From NCBI RefSeq assembly GCF_034555965.1, contig NZ_JAYDCK010000003.1:2728001-2792000 (forward strand): a stretch of DNA of 64,000 bases. The letters are read 5' to 3'. Source of the DNA: Aquicoccus sp. G2-2. GTDB taxonomy: Bacteria > Pseudomonadota > Alphaproteobacteria > Rhodobacterales > Rhodobacteraceae. The position numbers and the translations under genes are program-made. The notes below the pieces were generated by a model. It did no database searches. It was not told the DNA's origin and saw nothing but the letters and a program-made list of their open reading frames with translations. Positions 26,578 through 33,941 of the stretch are shown here, piece after piece (the stretch's first letter is position 1; each line of letters opens with the position of its first letter).

Positions 26578-28290
26578 GTGTTCAGAGATGTTCTCAATAT
26601 TATCGGGCCACGCGAAAAGGTCGTGATTGCCGCGCTTTTGTTACCGATCGCATTGATTGAAGTCGTCACTCTGGCGGGCATACGTCTATTTTTTCTGACA
26701 CTGAACAGCACTGCCAATACTGATACGGCATCGGGCATCATGGGTGGTCTGGTCGGAGCAACAAGCCCCTTGCTTGCGGCGCTGAGTGTCGGGTTTGGTC
26801 TTATCTTGTGGTTGATCCTGCGCGGCGGCATCAGCCACTGGATCTGGATCACAATCATACGGACCCTCACAAGAGTGCAGGCAAGGGTACTTAATCGATT
26901 GTTTCTGAAGTTTGTCTCGCTGCCGATGCGTGATCGGCTGGAAGTGACGATAAGTGAACAAAAACATGTTCTCTTACTTTCTGCACAGGCGATGTTCCAC
27001 CAAGTTCTGTTTCCCTTGAGCAGTCTTTTGGTCGAAGCTGTCATTGCGGTGGCTATCGTCGCAACCCTGCTTGTGATCGCGCCGATTGCCACGCTCTTGT
27101 TGGTTGGTTGGATCGGAGTTCTGTTTACAACGTATCACTTGTTGTTGCGAGCCAAGGCGGCAAGTGTCGGACAGCAGCGGTGGCACGCGCTTAACGCCAT
27201 GCGCGCGGTGGCGGATGGTGCGTTGGGGGATCTGCGGTGGGTCAAGATCACGCATGCCGAGCAGACATTTTCGGCGCTCTTCCATGCCCAGACCACAGCT
27301 TACTCCGAAGCTCTGGCCAAAGACCGGGCGCTTACACTGCTGCCGCGCTACGTGGCAGATATTGCGATCGTCTCGTCGATCCTGATCTTGGTTGCGTATT
27401 ATTCTCTGGGCGATGTTGAACAGGGCAATATTTATTCCGGGATCGCACTTTTTGCGGCAGGAGCAATTCGCCTGCTCCCGGCGTTTTACCGGGTCATTTC
27501 GTTGTCGCATAGCCTTAACACCCACGCCCCGGACCTCGGGCAGGTGGTGGAACATTTGGAGAGCAATGTTCAATTGCCGCAAATCGAACCCGAGCCTGAC
27601 AACCGCAAACCGCCTTTCTTGGATACGATGACGTTCCAAGAGATCGCGTTCAGGTATCCCGGACAAGATCGGGATATTCTCGCGGATATTGCTCTTACCT
27701 TGAGTGCGGGAGATCGTGTGCTGATTACCGGCCCATCGGGCGCAGGAAAGTCTACGTTCTTGTCACTGTTCTTGGGGCTTTTGGAGCCGACCAGGGGGTG
27801 TTTGTTGCTCGACGGTCGCCGCGCCAGTGTGCTTGACGCCGTGCGTGCATCTTCGGTGGCGTTGGTTTCTCAGGACCCATTCATCACCACCGGAACCGTG
27901 GCTGACAACATTGCGTTCCCGCATGCCGCCGATACCCTCGATAACCAGAAGGCGCTGGGGTTGCTCCGCGATTTAGGACTTGAATGGCCTTTGGATCGGA
28001 GCGTTGGTGAAAATGGGACAAGACTTTCGGGAGGGGAGCGCCAGAGACTGGCCCTTGCCCGCGCGCTTTATCTGTCTCCGGATTGTTTGGTGCTTGACGA
28101 GGCAACATCGCAAATGGACGAAGCCGCCGCTGCGCGCGCCTATGAGCTGGTGTTCGAAACCTGCCCCAATGCAACCGTGCTGATCTCCACCCATCAGCAC
28201 CTTCCGACGACCTATTACCATCGCCATCTTGTGGTCGGAAACCGCCGGATTTCGGAAGTCCTGTCAGCAGAGCCCCGCCGCAGGGGTTGA
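26578..28290 (+). CDS. ABC transporter, fused membrane and ATPase domains (exporter type)
   Basis: A 570-residue half-transporter. The N-terminal 320 residues carry about six membrane helices (for example VVIAALLLPIALIEVVTLAG and LLVEAVIAVAIVATLLVIAP). The ATPase has Walker A GPSGAGKST (about residue 386), Q-loop SQDP, signature LSGGERQRLALARAL and Walker B CLVLDEATS. It would act as a dimer exporting a lipid-linked glycan, peptide or modified metabolite. The start is GTG at 26578; the gene is divergent from the HprK-like gene across about 80 bases that must hold both promoters. Its stop codon lies in a perfect hairpin shared with the convergent gene. There is no peptidase C39 domain, so leader removal must occur elsewhere if the cargo is a peptide. 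Confidence 0.88.
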   Translation: MFRDVLNIIGPREKVVIAALLLPIALIEVVTLAGIRLFFLTLNSTANTDTASGIMGGLVGATSPLLAALSVGFGLILWLILRGGISHWIWITIIRTLTRVQARVLNRLFLKFVSLPMRDRLEVTISEQKHVLLLSAQAMFHQVLFPLSSLLVEAVIAVAIVATLLVIAPIATLLLVGWIGVLFTTYHLLLRAKAASVGQQRWHALNAMRAVADGALGDLRWVKITHAEQTFSALFHAQTTAYSEALAKDRALTLLPRYVADIAIVSSILILVAYYSLGDVEQGNIYSGIALFAAGAIRLLPAFYRVISLSHSLNTHAPDLGQVVEHLESNVQLPQIEPEPDNRKPPFLDTMTFQEIAFRYPGQDRDILADIALTLSAGDRVLITGPSGAGKSTFLSLFLGLLEPTRGCLLLDGRRASVLDAVRASSVALVSQDPFITTGTVADNIAFPHAADTLDNQKALGLLRDLGLEWPLDRSVGENGTRLSGGERQRLALARALYLSPDCLVLDEATSQMDEAAAARAYELVFETCPNATVLISTHQHLPTTYYHRHLVVGNRRISEVLSAEPRRRG

Positions 28291-28301
28291 GAGACTCAAC
28301 C
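28285..28301. terminator. Perfect hairpin shared by two convergent stop codons
   Basis: GGTTGAG and CTCAACC pair perfectly over seven bases with a three-base loop (AGA). The TGA of the ABC gene and the TGA of the convergent nucleotidyltransferase-like gene both lie inside the arms. There is no T run on either side, so it may stop or stabilise transcripts in both directions instead of being a classical terminator. Confidence 0.4.
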
Positions 28302-29309
28302 ACGCTCAAACCATGGCCGCATGCCGCGCCGCAGCGCTCCAAGTGCCCGACGACCGCGCCCTCTTCGGGGCGGCGCAGAGCATCGCAACGCGGCCTTTGC
28401 GGCGGTGCTGTCGCGCGGCGGCCCTCCGCTTCGCAATTCAAGCTTTTGTAGATGGGCAGCAGCAATCCGGCCCGGCTCGCTTCGGTCGCCAAAAGGCAGC
28501 ACCGTCAGCATCTCGCGGAATCGCGCGGCACATGAACCCGCCATGCCATAGGTGCTCACCAACTCGGCAACGCGTTCCTCGTCCACGCGTTTGTTGGCGA
28601 AGATGTAGGACAGATCACAAATCCAGCGTTTGGTTTGCTGCTGTTGTTCAAAATGGGCTTGGCAGAGTATCGCCGCCACCTGAAATTCTATGCTGTTCAT
28701 TATGGCCTGTTCGGGAGCATATGACACGTGCGGCACGAGCCTGTTGTAAAGTACCAGTTCGGTCCCCGATGCAGCGCCCAGCCGAACCATATGGCCCATA
28801 CTTGGCTCTTGTGCGGGAAGCCGCTGCCATCCGGCTTTCAAGAGAGCTTTGATCAACCCGTCCAGCGCATCGTGCTCAAACACCGCCCACCTCAGAGCAT
28901 GCGTATGCCTCAGATTCGGCGCAGGGTAATAATTCAGCCCGATTGCAGGCCCGCGAATTTCGGTGCCGACGATACCCTCGGCCTCAAAAGCGGCCAAAAC
29001 GCGCGCGCGCTCCTGCATGATGATCGTGTTTCGGCGTTGCTCCCGTAAGGCAAGTGCCGTGAACCTCTTGAATAGCTTGGAGGGTTGCAAGACTCCAAGC
29101 CGGGCGCAGCCATCGGCAAACAATGGCACTTGTGAGCGCATCGGCGGCGCCAATTCAATGCCTTTTGCAAGCTGGTCAAGCACCACTCTGGCATCCGCGC
29201 GGCCCTGGCTGGGTTCGAGACCAACCGCAGCGTGAAGGCACACACGCAGGAAGCAGCGCTCCTCGATCCGGTTTGAACGGCGGCTTTGACGCGGATCAAT
29301 ACGCAACAT
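28296..29309 (-). CDS. Nucleotidyltransferase-family-like protein (island pair, member 2)
   Basis: A 337-residue protein without a strong motif. ARVLAAFEAEGIVGTEIRGP and AIGLNYYPAPNLRHTHALRW occupy the position where the neighbouring protein has its nucleotidyltransferase motif (FTKGMALQIAEYRD), and the later QAIMNSIEFQVAAILCQAHF and KRWICDLSYIFANKRVDEE resemble the helical C-terminal part of that family. I call it a diverged paralogue, with the catalytic Asp residues not evident. The C-terminal 50 residues are Arg- and Pro-rich and look like possible shifted reading. Its start lies six bases from the stop of the upstream gene, so they are one operon. It could be a partner or regulatory subunit of the active member. 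Confidence 0.5.
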   Translation of the reverse strand: MLRIDPRQSRRSNRIEERCFLRVCLHAAVGLEPSQGRADARVVLDQLAKGIELAPPMRSQVPLFADGCARLGVLQPSKLFKRFTALALREQRRNTIIMQERARVLAAFEAEGIVGTEIRGPAIGLNYYPAPNLRHTHALRWAVFEHDALDGLIKALLKAGWQRLPAQEPSMGHMVRLGAASGTELVLYNRLVPHVSYAPEQAIMNSIEFQVAAILCQAHFEQQQQTKRWICDLSYIFANKRVDEERVAELVSTYGMAGSCAARFREMLTVLPFGDRSEPGRIAAAHLQKLELRSGGPPRDSTAAKAALRCSAPPRRGRGRRALGALRRGMRPWFERG

Positions 29310-29314
29310 GATAC

Positions 29315-30472
29315 CTATCTCGACTTTCTGTGCAGCAATACGCGCGCAAACAAATCGCTGGTCGTGCGACTGCGTCCCGCTCCTTTGATCAGAAAGGACG
29401 GAAACCGCATGATTCGTTTTCCCAAATGGCCCGGGGCGAGCATGAAATAATGCAGGAACTCAATCCATAAACGGTTCCGCGATGATCTGATTGGCGTCAT
29501 CCTCGCCTTGATTTCCAGTCTCGGCAGGAGGCCTGCCGGATGGTCAAATCTGGCAATGTTTTCCTTTGTGACGCTCTTATGAAACGGCGCAATCGCCGTC
29601 AACGCGGCCGCGAAAACCAGACCAATACGCGCTTTATACGCGGCGTCCGAGATGAAGTCCCAATCGAACTGATTGGCTGGGTTTTCAAGGAGGCGGATGG
29701 CATCAGGCACCCATCTGATCGGGGCAACCTCGTTGGCTCGTACCCCGTGATCAATTGTTTCAAGAAGTCGCCAATCGGCAGACGGCACCCGCCATGTCGT
29801 TCCGCGCCATTCTACCTCTTCGGTGGATGTAAAAAACGCTTCGATCAATGACGGACAAAACGCAAAAACACGCCGCGGAACCCAGTGAATGTCGAGGCTT
29901 ACCCCAGACGGAAGCTGAAACGTCATTTCCGCGTGCGCCTCAATGATATGCCGGTTCTGGGGCACCAGATTGGAAAAATTATTCCAGCCATTTTGCGCGG
30001 CAAGCTGTGCCACGCGGTCAATATCGGCCACCCGGATACAGCAATCAATATCGGAAAATGTCCGTAGCGCCGGGTCGCGGTATTCAGCGATCTGCAAGGC
30101 CATTCCCTTGGTGAACACAACGTCAATACCATGGTGCTCAAAGATATCTTTTACCTGCGCCGCCGCGCGCAAGATCAACTCGTTTTGCGCCACTGTTTTG
30201 CGTCTGGCCAAAGTGAGTTGCGAATACTGCTCTTTGACTCCGGCTTTTTTCAGGTTCTCGGCAACAAGAGGAAACACTCGGGCCTCCCCGGAGTTTGGCT
30301 GTTCTGCGCCGAGCATGTGACAATACTTTTCCCAAGCCGCGGCGGCGTTGGGCGGCGTGAGCGCCGCGTCAACCAGATGGGCAAACCGTCCCGTCGGAAA
30401 TATTCCCGGTGTCGCTTTGGCGATGAGATCATCAATGTTCATTTGTCGCTGCAACGCTTGCTTGATGATCAC
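29315..30472 (-). CDS. Nucleotidyltransferase family protein (PF14907-like)
   Basis: A 385-residue protein with VVFTKGMALQIAEYRDPALR followed by TFSDIDCCIRV (about residues 119-149). This is the pattern of the uncharacterised nucleotidyltransferase family often found with PqqD-like and HprK-like genes: GxAL, then R, then DID as metal ligands. HIIEAHAEMTFQLPSGVSLD then IHW gives the third acidic position. Start is GTG 30472 behind GAGGGAG; Met at 30442 is an alternative. In lasso-peptide clusters a similar gene sits beside the HPr-like kinase, hinting at nucleotidyl or phosphate transfer to the product. It is the first gene of a two-gene operon. The partner downstream seems to be a diverged paralogue. 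Confidence 0.72.
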   Translation of the reverse strand: MIIKQALQRQMNIDDLIAKATPGIFPTGRFAHLVDAALTPPNAAAAWEKYCHMLGAEQPNSGEARVFPLVAENLKKAGVKEQYSQLTLARRKTVAQNELILRAAAQVKDIFEHHGIDVVFTKGMALQIAEYRDPALRTFSDIDCCIRVADIDRVAQLAAQNGWNNFSNLVPQNRHIIEAHAEMTFQLPSGVSLDIHWVPRRVFAFCPSLIEAFFTSTEEVEWRGTTWRVPSADWRLLETIDHGVRANEVAPIRWVPDAIRLLENPANQFDWDFISDAAYKARIGLVFAAALTAIAPFHKSVTKENIARFDHPAGLLPRLEIKARMTPIRSSRNRLWIEFLHYFMLAPGHLGKRIMRFPSFLIKGAGRSRTTSDLFARVLLHRKSR

Positions 30473-30571
30473 CGAAACTCCCTCTCTTGCTCGCCGCGGC
30501 CAACCTTGGCGCCAGCGTTGAGAGTATCATCACGCATGAATAGCGACAACGGCACTGCCAGAGGAGAGCTG

Positions 30572-30693
30572 CGTTATAATAGCTTGGTCGCAGTAGGCTG
30601 AGAGCAAGGTCAGGCCTTTTGCAAGCGGCTTCAGGCAGAGCTTGGCGACAAAGTTGATCTCATTCGCATCCCCGATTTTGCAGTTCTCAAACG
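30572..30693. repeat. Diverged 122-bp direct repeat, copy B (right edge of island)
   Basis: Same orientation as copy A at 20092-20213 and about 84 percent identical by eye. It follows the start of the nucleotidyltransferase gene by 100 bases and runs directly into the IS6-family remnant. In minus-strand reading it encodes FENCKIGDANEIN and VAKLCLKPLAKGLTLLSA, parallel to copy A. Confidence 0.65.
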
Positions 30694-30757
30694 GGATCGC
30701 CAATTTATTTGCGGCGCCTGGCTTGGTTAAGCGTTGGGTATGCATACGCCATCCTCC

Positions 30758-31236
30758 ATGCCGCGCCTGAAAGGCTACTGCTTTTCTCGCGAATTCGTTG
30801 CATATGCCGCCTGGGCCTACCATCGCTTCGCGCTTAGCACGGCGGATGTCGAGGATCTTCTCGCCGATCGGGATGTGATAGTCAGCCGGGCAACGATCCG
30901 GAAATGGGTGAACCGCTTTGGACGCCACTTCGCTGATTGTATGAGGCGCGACAGGCCGACCGTGGTCGACAAATGGCACCTGGATGAGGCTGTCATCCCG
31001 ATCAACGGCAGAAAATGCTGGCTTTGGCGGGCGATCGACGCGCACGGCGACGTGCTTGATATTCTCACTCAGCCGCGGGCAACGTCAAGGCTGCAAAACG
31101 CTTTCTGGCGACACATGATCAGAACAACATCGTTTTTCGCCCACGACGCTATCAACTCTCCGCCATCTCATACCGCTACCCTAGGGCCGATGTTTCTAAT
31201 CTCTGGAGAGGCCATACTGCCGAGGTGACCGCCTGA
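30758..31236 (+). pseudogene. IS6-family transposase, internally deleted
   Basis: Opens MPRLKGYCFSREFVAYAAWA, then VSRATIRKWVNRFGRHFADC and DKWHLDEAVIPINGRKCWLW, with the first catalytic Asp in WHLDE. After LDILTQPR the frame changes and the sequence resumes at NVKAAKRFLATHDQNNIVFR and ends at 31236. The normal middle, about 70 residues with the second Asp and the Glu, is missing. The join lies where two similar short segments (KAAKRF and QAQRFL types) would meet, suggesting deletion by short homology. The element is inactive. Confidence 0.8.
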
Positions 31237-31387
31237 CGGGCCGAGGTCTCACTCCCCTCCAACAGACGAAAATAAGTTGGCAATCCCTTTCCGCCACATG
31301 AGCAATTGTGGATAAATGCGTGACTGCTACCATCAGACTGCCTTCGATTACGCAGTTTCCACCAGCCGCTGGTTCCAAGGTGACAAG

Positions 31388-31615
31388 TCATTGAGACGGT
31401 TGACCGTGATCATTGAAGCGCTCAACGACGTCGGCGAGATAGGCCTGCGGGTCGGGGCCGCTGAGTCTTGCGGTTTCAATGATTGTCATAGCGCGGACAA
31501 GGGTTTCTGCGCCGGTTTCCTTTGTCGGCCAGAATGCCAGAAGTGGCACCTTGGTGTGGTGGTTGGTAAAGTCGAACAATTCAATATGTGCCGCCGCTTT
31601 GGCCTTGTCGCGCAA
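31388..31615 (-). pseudogene. IS66-family transposase C-terminal fragment
   Basis: About 75 residues: GAETLVRAMTIIETARLSGP and PQAYLADVVERFNDH are the end of IS66 TnpC-like proteins, which typically finish with a Leu-Asn/Asp-Pro-x-A-Y-L motif. The catalytic part is absent. Together with the IS6 remnant it forms a mobile-element graveyard between the island and the catabolic cluster. The surrounding stretch 31237-31788 shows no other gene I can support. Confidence 0.6.
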
Positions 31616-31788
31616 GTGGGGCCTTCACCAAGTGAGCAGCTCAGGCAAGACTTGCACGCGCTCGGCTGGGATCACCTCCTGTGCGGGACGGTTTGGACAA
31701 ACGGTTGTAGCCGGTGTAGCGCACGGAAGGTACCGCCAAGTTGTCGAAACGGGTGAATCAGAAGGCGCTGTGAAAGGCGCGGTTTGGG

Positions 31789-32394
31789 TCAGGGCACCTT
31801 GTGCCCTGGCGAAACTCCGTCGAAAAAGGTGCTGACCGTATTTGTGACCGCGACGTTCACATCAAGATCGACCACGACATTGTAAACGAATTTTCTAATC
31901 GCAATATAGAAGACACTGCCATGCAGTCCCCAAAAAAGCTCAACTTCCTCTGGATCGAGCGGGCGGTCGAGGTTGCCTTCGTTGCGTTCAAACCGCAGTT
32001 CGTGCGCCGCCGGCCGGATGAGTTTTTCACTGATAAGGTCCAGATACCGCTCACTCAGCCCATAGGATTTAAGGCCGGACGACACGAATATCCTGACCCA
32101 GTCATAATCAAAAACCCGCTCGGCGTATTCCAGATAAAACTGCGTCAGGCGATCCTTGAGACAGCGGCTCCGGTCCAGCACCAAAGGCTCCCACGCAGGA
32201 TTCCAGCGTTTGACGTAAATCTGATCATAGACCCGTTCGATCAGCGCATCCTTGCTCTTAAAGTGCCGGTAAATAACGGCGTGCGAGATGCCCATGCGTT
32301 TGGCGAGTTCGCGTGTCTGGCCTTCAAAACCGCATTCGGCAAAGAACCTGACCGCCTCTGACAAAATCTGCGCCTCACGGTCTTTCGCCCGCAT
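31789..32394 (-). CDS. TetR family transcriptional regulator of the molybdenum-hydroxylase cluster
   Basis: A 201-residue regulator from Met 32394. The helix-turn-helix is in GQTRELAKRMGISHAVIYRH then FKSKDALIERVYD (about residues 25-57); the ligand-binding half is all-helical and variable. The gene is divergent from the hydroxylase operon, the usual layout for a local repressor. A better start may be at 32444 (MQDPTTDRPP), behind GAGAGAGCCC; that frame is separated from the domain by seven G at 32415-32421, and one more base would join them. So the N-terminus is probably about 17 residues longer than written. The likely effector is the imported substrate or its product, which is unknown. Confidence 0.85.
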   Translation of the reverse strand: MRAKDREAQILSEAVRFFAECGFEGQTRELAKRMGISHAVIYRHFKSKDALIERVYDQIYVKRWNPAWEPLVLDRSRCLKDRLTQFYLEYAERVFDYDWVRIFVSSGLKSYGLSERYLDLISEKLIRPAAHELRFERNEGNLDRPLDPEEVELFWGLHGSVFYIAIRKFVYNVVVDLDVNVAVTNTVSTFFDGVSPGHKVP

Positions 32395-32496
32395 GTTTCG
32401 GCGGCGTGGCGTCTGGGGGGGCGGTCTGTTGTCGGATCTTGCATCGGGCTCTCTCTTTTCGTGCCACGTCGATTTAGCAGGCCGGGGATAAATTAC

Positions 32497-32561
32497 CAAG
32501 TGGTCACTTTTTTCTTGACCGGGTAAAAAATGGGGTCTACCAAAAGTGAACAAGTGGTTAC
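32497..32561 (+). promoter_or_regulatory. Probable TetR operator repeats around the hydroxylase promoter
   Basis: CAAGTGGTCAC at 32497-32507 and CAAGTGGTTAC at 32551-32561 are near-identical, in the same orientation, 54 bases apart. The first lies in an imperfect palindrome (AAGTG-GT-CACTT). TTGACC at 32515-32520 is a plausible -35, with TCTACC near 32536 as a weak -10. The arrangement fits repression of both divergent genes by the TetR protein. Confidence 0.5.
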
Positions 32562-32595
32562 AAATGCGGTGGGGAGATCGCATTTGGGAGGGGAA

Positions 32596-33456
32596 ATGAA
32601 ATCACCTGCGTTTGATTATGTCCGCGTGGATTCTGTTGCAGATGCGCTGTCGGCTTACAATGCGATGAAGGAAGATGCCGTGTATCTGGCAGGCGGGCAC
32701 AGTCTGGTTCCGTCTTTAGCCTTGCGACTTCAGGCGCCAGCGCAGTTGATCGATATTTCCGGCATTACCGAGCTTTCGGGTATTTATCTTGAGAACGGCT
32801 GGCTGCGGATCGGGGCGATGACGCGCCACGCGCAGGCCATTTCAGATCCCCTGATCGCAAAGCATGCGGCCCTGCTTGCGGCGGCGGCACCATATGTTGC
32901 CCACCCGGCAATTCGCAACCGCGGGACAATCGGCGGCAGCCTGTCTCTGGCCGACCCGGCATCTGAGTTTCCGGCGGTCGCAGTGGCAATGGGGGCCGAA
33001 ATGGAAGTTATCGGCGCCAAGGGTGCACGCCGGATTCCCGCAGATGCGTTTTTTGTGGGCCTCTATGAAACGGCGATGGCCCCAGGTGAAATCCTGCGTG
33101 CGGTCTTTGTCCCTCCGGTGCGGCCGGGTCAGATTATCGGTTTCGACGAAATCGCACGGCGGCGGGGCGATTACGCAATGGTCGGTGCGGCGGTGCAGGC
33201 TGTGGCGATCGATGGGGTGATTGAGGCCATCAGTATCGCCCTCTTTTCGGTCGGCGAGCGGCCAACGCCAGCATTGCAGGCCGCGAAAGCACTGCGTGGT
33301 GGCAAGATTGACACAGCAGGGATTACAGCGGCCAAAGAGGCCTTGAGCGAGGATCTTGATCCGCCTGATGACCCACAATTTCCGGCCAGCGCACGGGTGC
33401 ATCTGGCGCGCGTATTGCTTGGCCGCATCCTTGCAAACTTGGAGGCATCAGCATGA
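32596..33456 (+). CDS. FAD-binding medium subunit of a molybdenum hydroxylase (CoxM-like)
   Basis: A 286-residue flavoprotein subunit. YLAGGHSLVPSLALRLQAPA (about residues 34-53) and AIRNRGTIGGSLSLADPASE (about residues 105-124) are the two FAD-pyrophosphate-binding motifs of the xanthine-oxidase/CO-dehydrogenase medium chain. The C-terminal CO-dehydrogenase flavoprotein domain follows (FDEIARRRGDYAMVGAAVQA). Start ATG 32596 has a perfect GGGAGGGGAA site. Electrons pass from the molybdenum centre via two iron-sulfur clusters to this FAD. It is the first gene of the operon; its stop overlaps the ATG of the small subunit. The CoxM name is layout only, since CO is probably not the substrate. Confidence 0.9.
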   Translation: MKSPAFDYVRVDSVADALSAYNAMKEDAVYLAGGHSLVPSLALRLQAPAQLIDISGITELSGIYLENGWLRIGAMTRHAQAISDPLIAKHAALLAAAAPYVAHPAIRNRGTIGGSLSLADPASEFPAVAVAMGAEMEVIGAKGARRIPADAFFVGLYETAMAPGEILRAVFVPPVRPGQIIGFDEIARRRGDYAMVGAAVQAVAIDGVIEAISIALFSVGERPTPALQAAKALRGGKIDTAGITAAKEALSEDLDPPDDPQFPASARVHLARVLLGRILANLEASA

Positions 33457-33941
33457 TGGTCGAGGTCTGCACAGTAATCAATGATGAGGACGTGCGCGAA
33501 TTCGTCGAACCGCGCATGAGCCTTGCCGATTTCCTGCGCGACCGGCTTCGCCTGACCGGGACGCATCTGGGATGCGAGATGGGCGCTTGCGGTGCCTGTT
33601 TGGTGTTGCTTGACGGCAAACCGGCGCATGCCTGTCTGGTGCTGGCGGTGCAGGTTTCAGGCCATACCGTCGAAACCATCGAAGGCCTGGCCGAACGCGG
33701 CGCGCTTGTTGATCTGCAAGGCAGGTTTCACGATCGCAACGCGTTGCAATGCGGCTATTGCACCAGCGGAATGTTGATGACAGCGCATACTTTGCTTGAA
33801 ACGAATGCCACCCCCACGCGGGATGAAATCCGTGATGCCCTGTCGGGAAATTATTGCCGCTGCACGGGGTATGAGGCCATCGTCGATGCGATCCACGCCA
33901 CTGCAATGCAGAGATTGGGCGGCAGGGAGGTGTCAAAATGA
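33453..33941 (+). CDS. Two-[2Fe-2S] small subunit of a molybdenum hydroxylase (CoxS-like)
   Basis: A 162-residue iron-sulfur subunit. The N-terminal ferredoxin-type cluster is held by CEMGACGACLVLLDG with a later C in AHAC (about residues 43-63). The C-terminal cluster is held by QCGYCTSGM and NYCRCTGYE (about residues 102-140). This is the complete eight-Cys set of the family. It overlaps the medium subunit stop and the large subunit start by four bases on each side (ATGA), so the three subunits are made in step. The complex is cytosolic and probably assembled with molybdopterin cytosine dinucleotide, whose insertion factors are not in this window. Confidence 0.93.
   Translation: MMVEVCTVINDEDVREFVEPRMSLADFLRDRLRLTGTHLGCEMGACGACLVLLDGKPAHACLVLAVQVSGHTVETIEGLAERGALVDLQGRFHDRNALQCGYCTSGMLMTAHTLLETNATPTRDEIRDALSGNYCRCTGYEAIVDAIHATAMQRLGGREVSK

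Noticed and set aside
20092..30693. A lasso-peptide biosynthetic cluster
   Set aside because: PqqD-, kinase-, nucleotidyltransferase- and ABC-type genes are present, but there is no asparagine-synthetase-like cyclase, no transglutaminase-like protease and no precursor gene that I can find.
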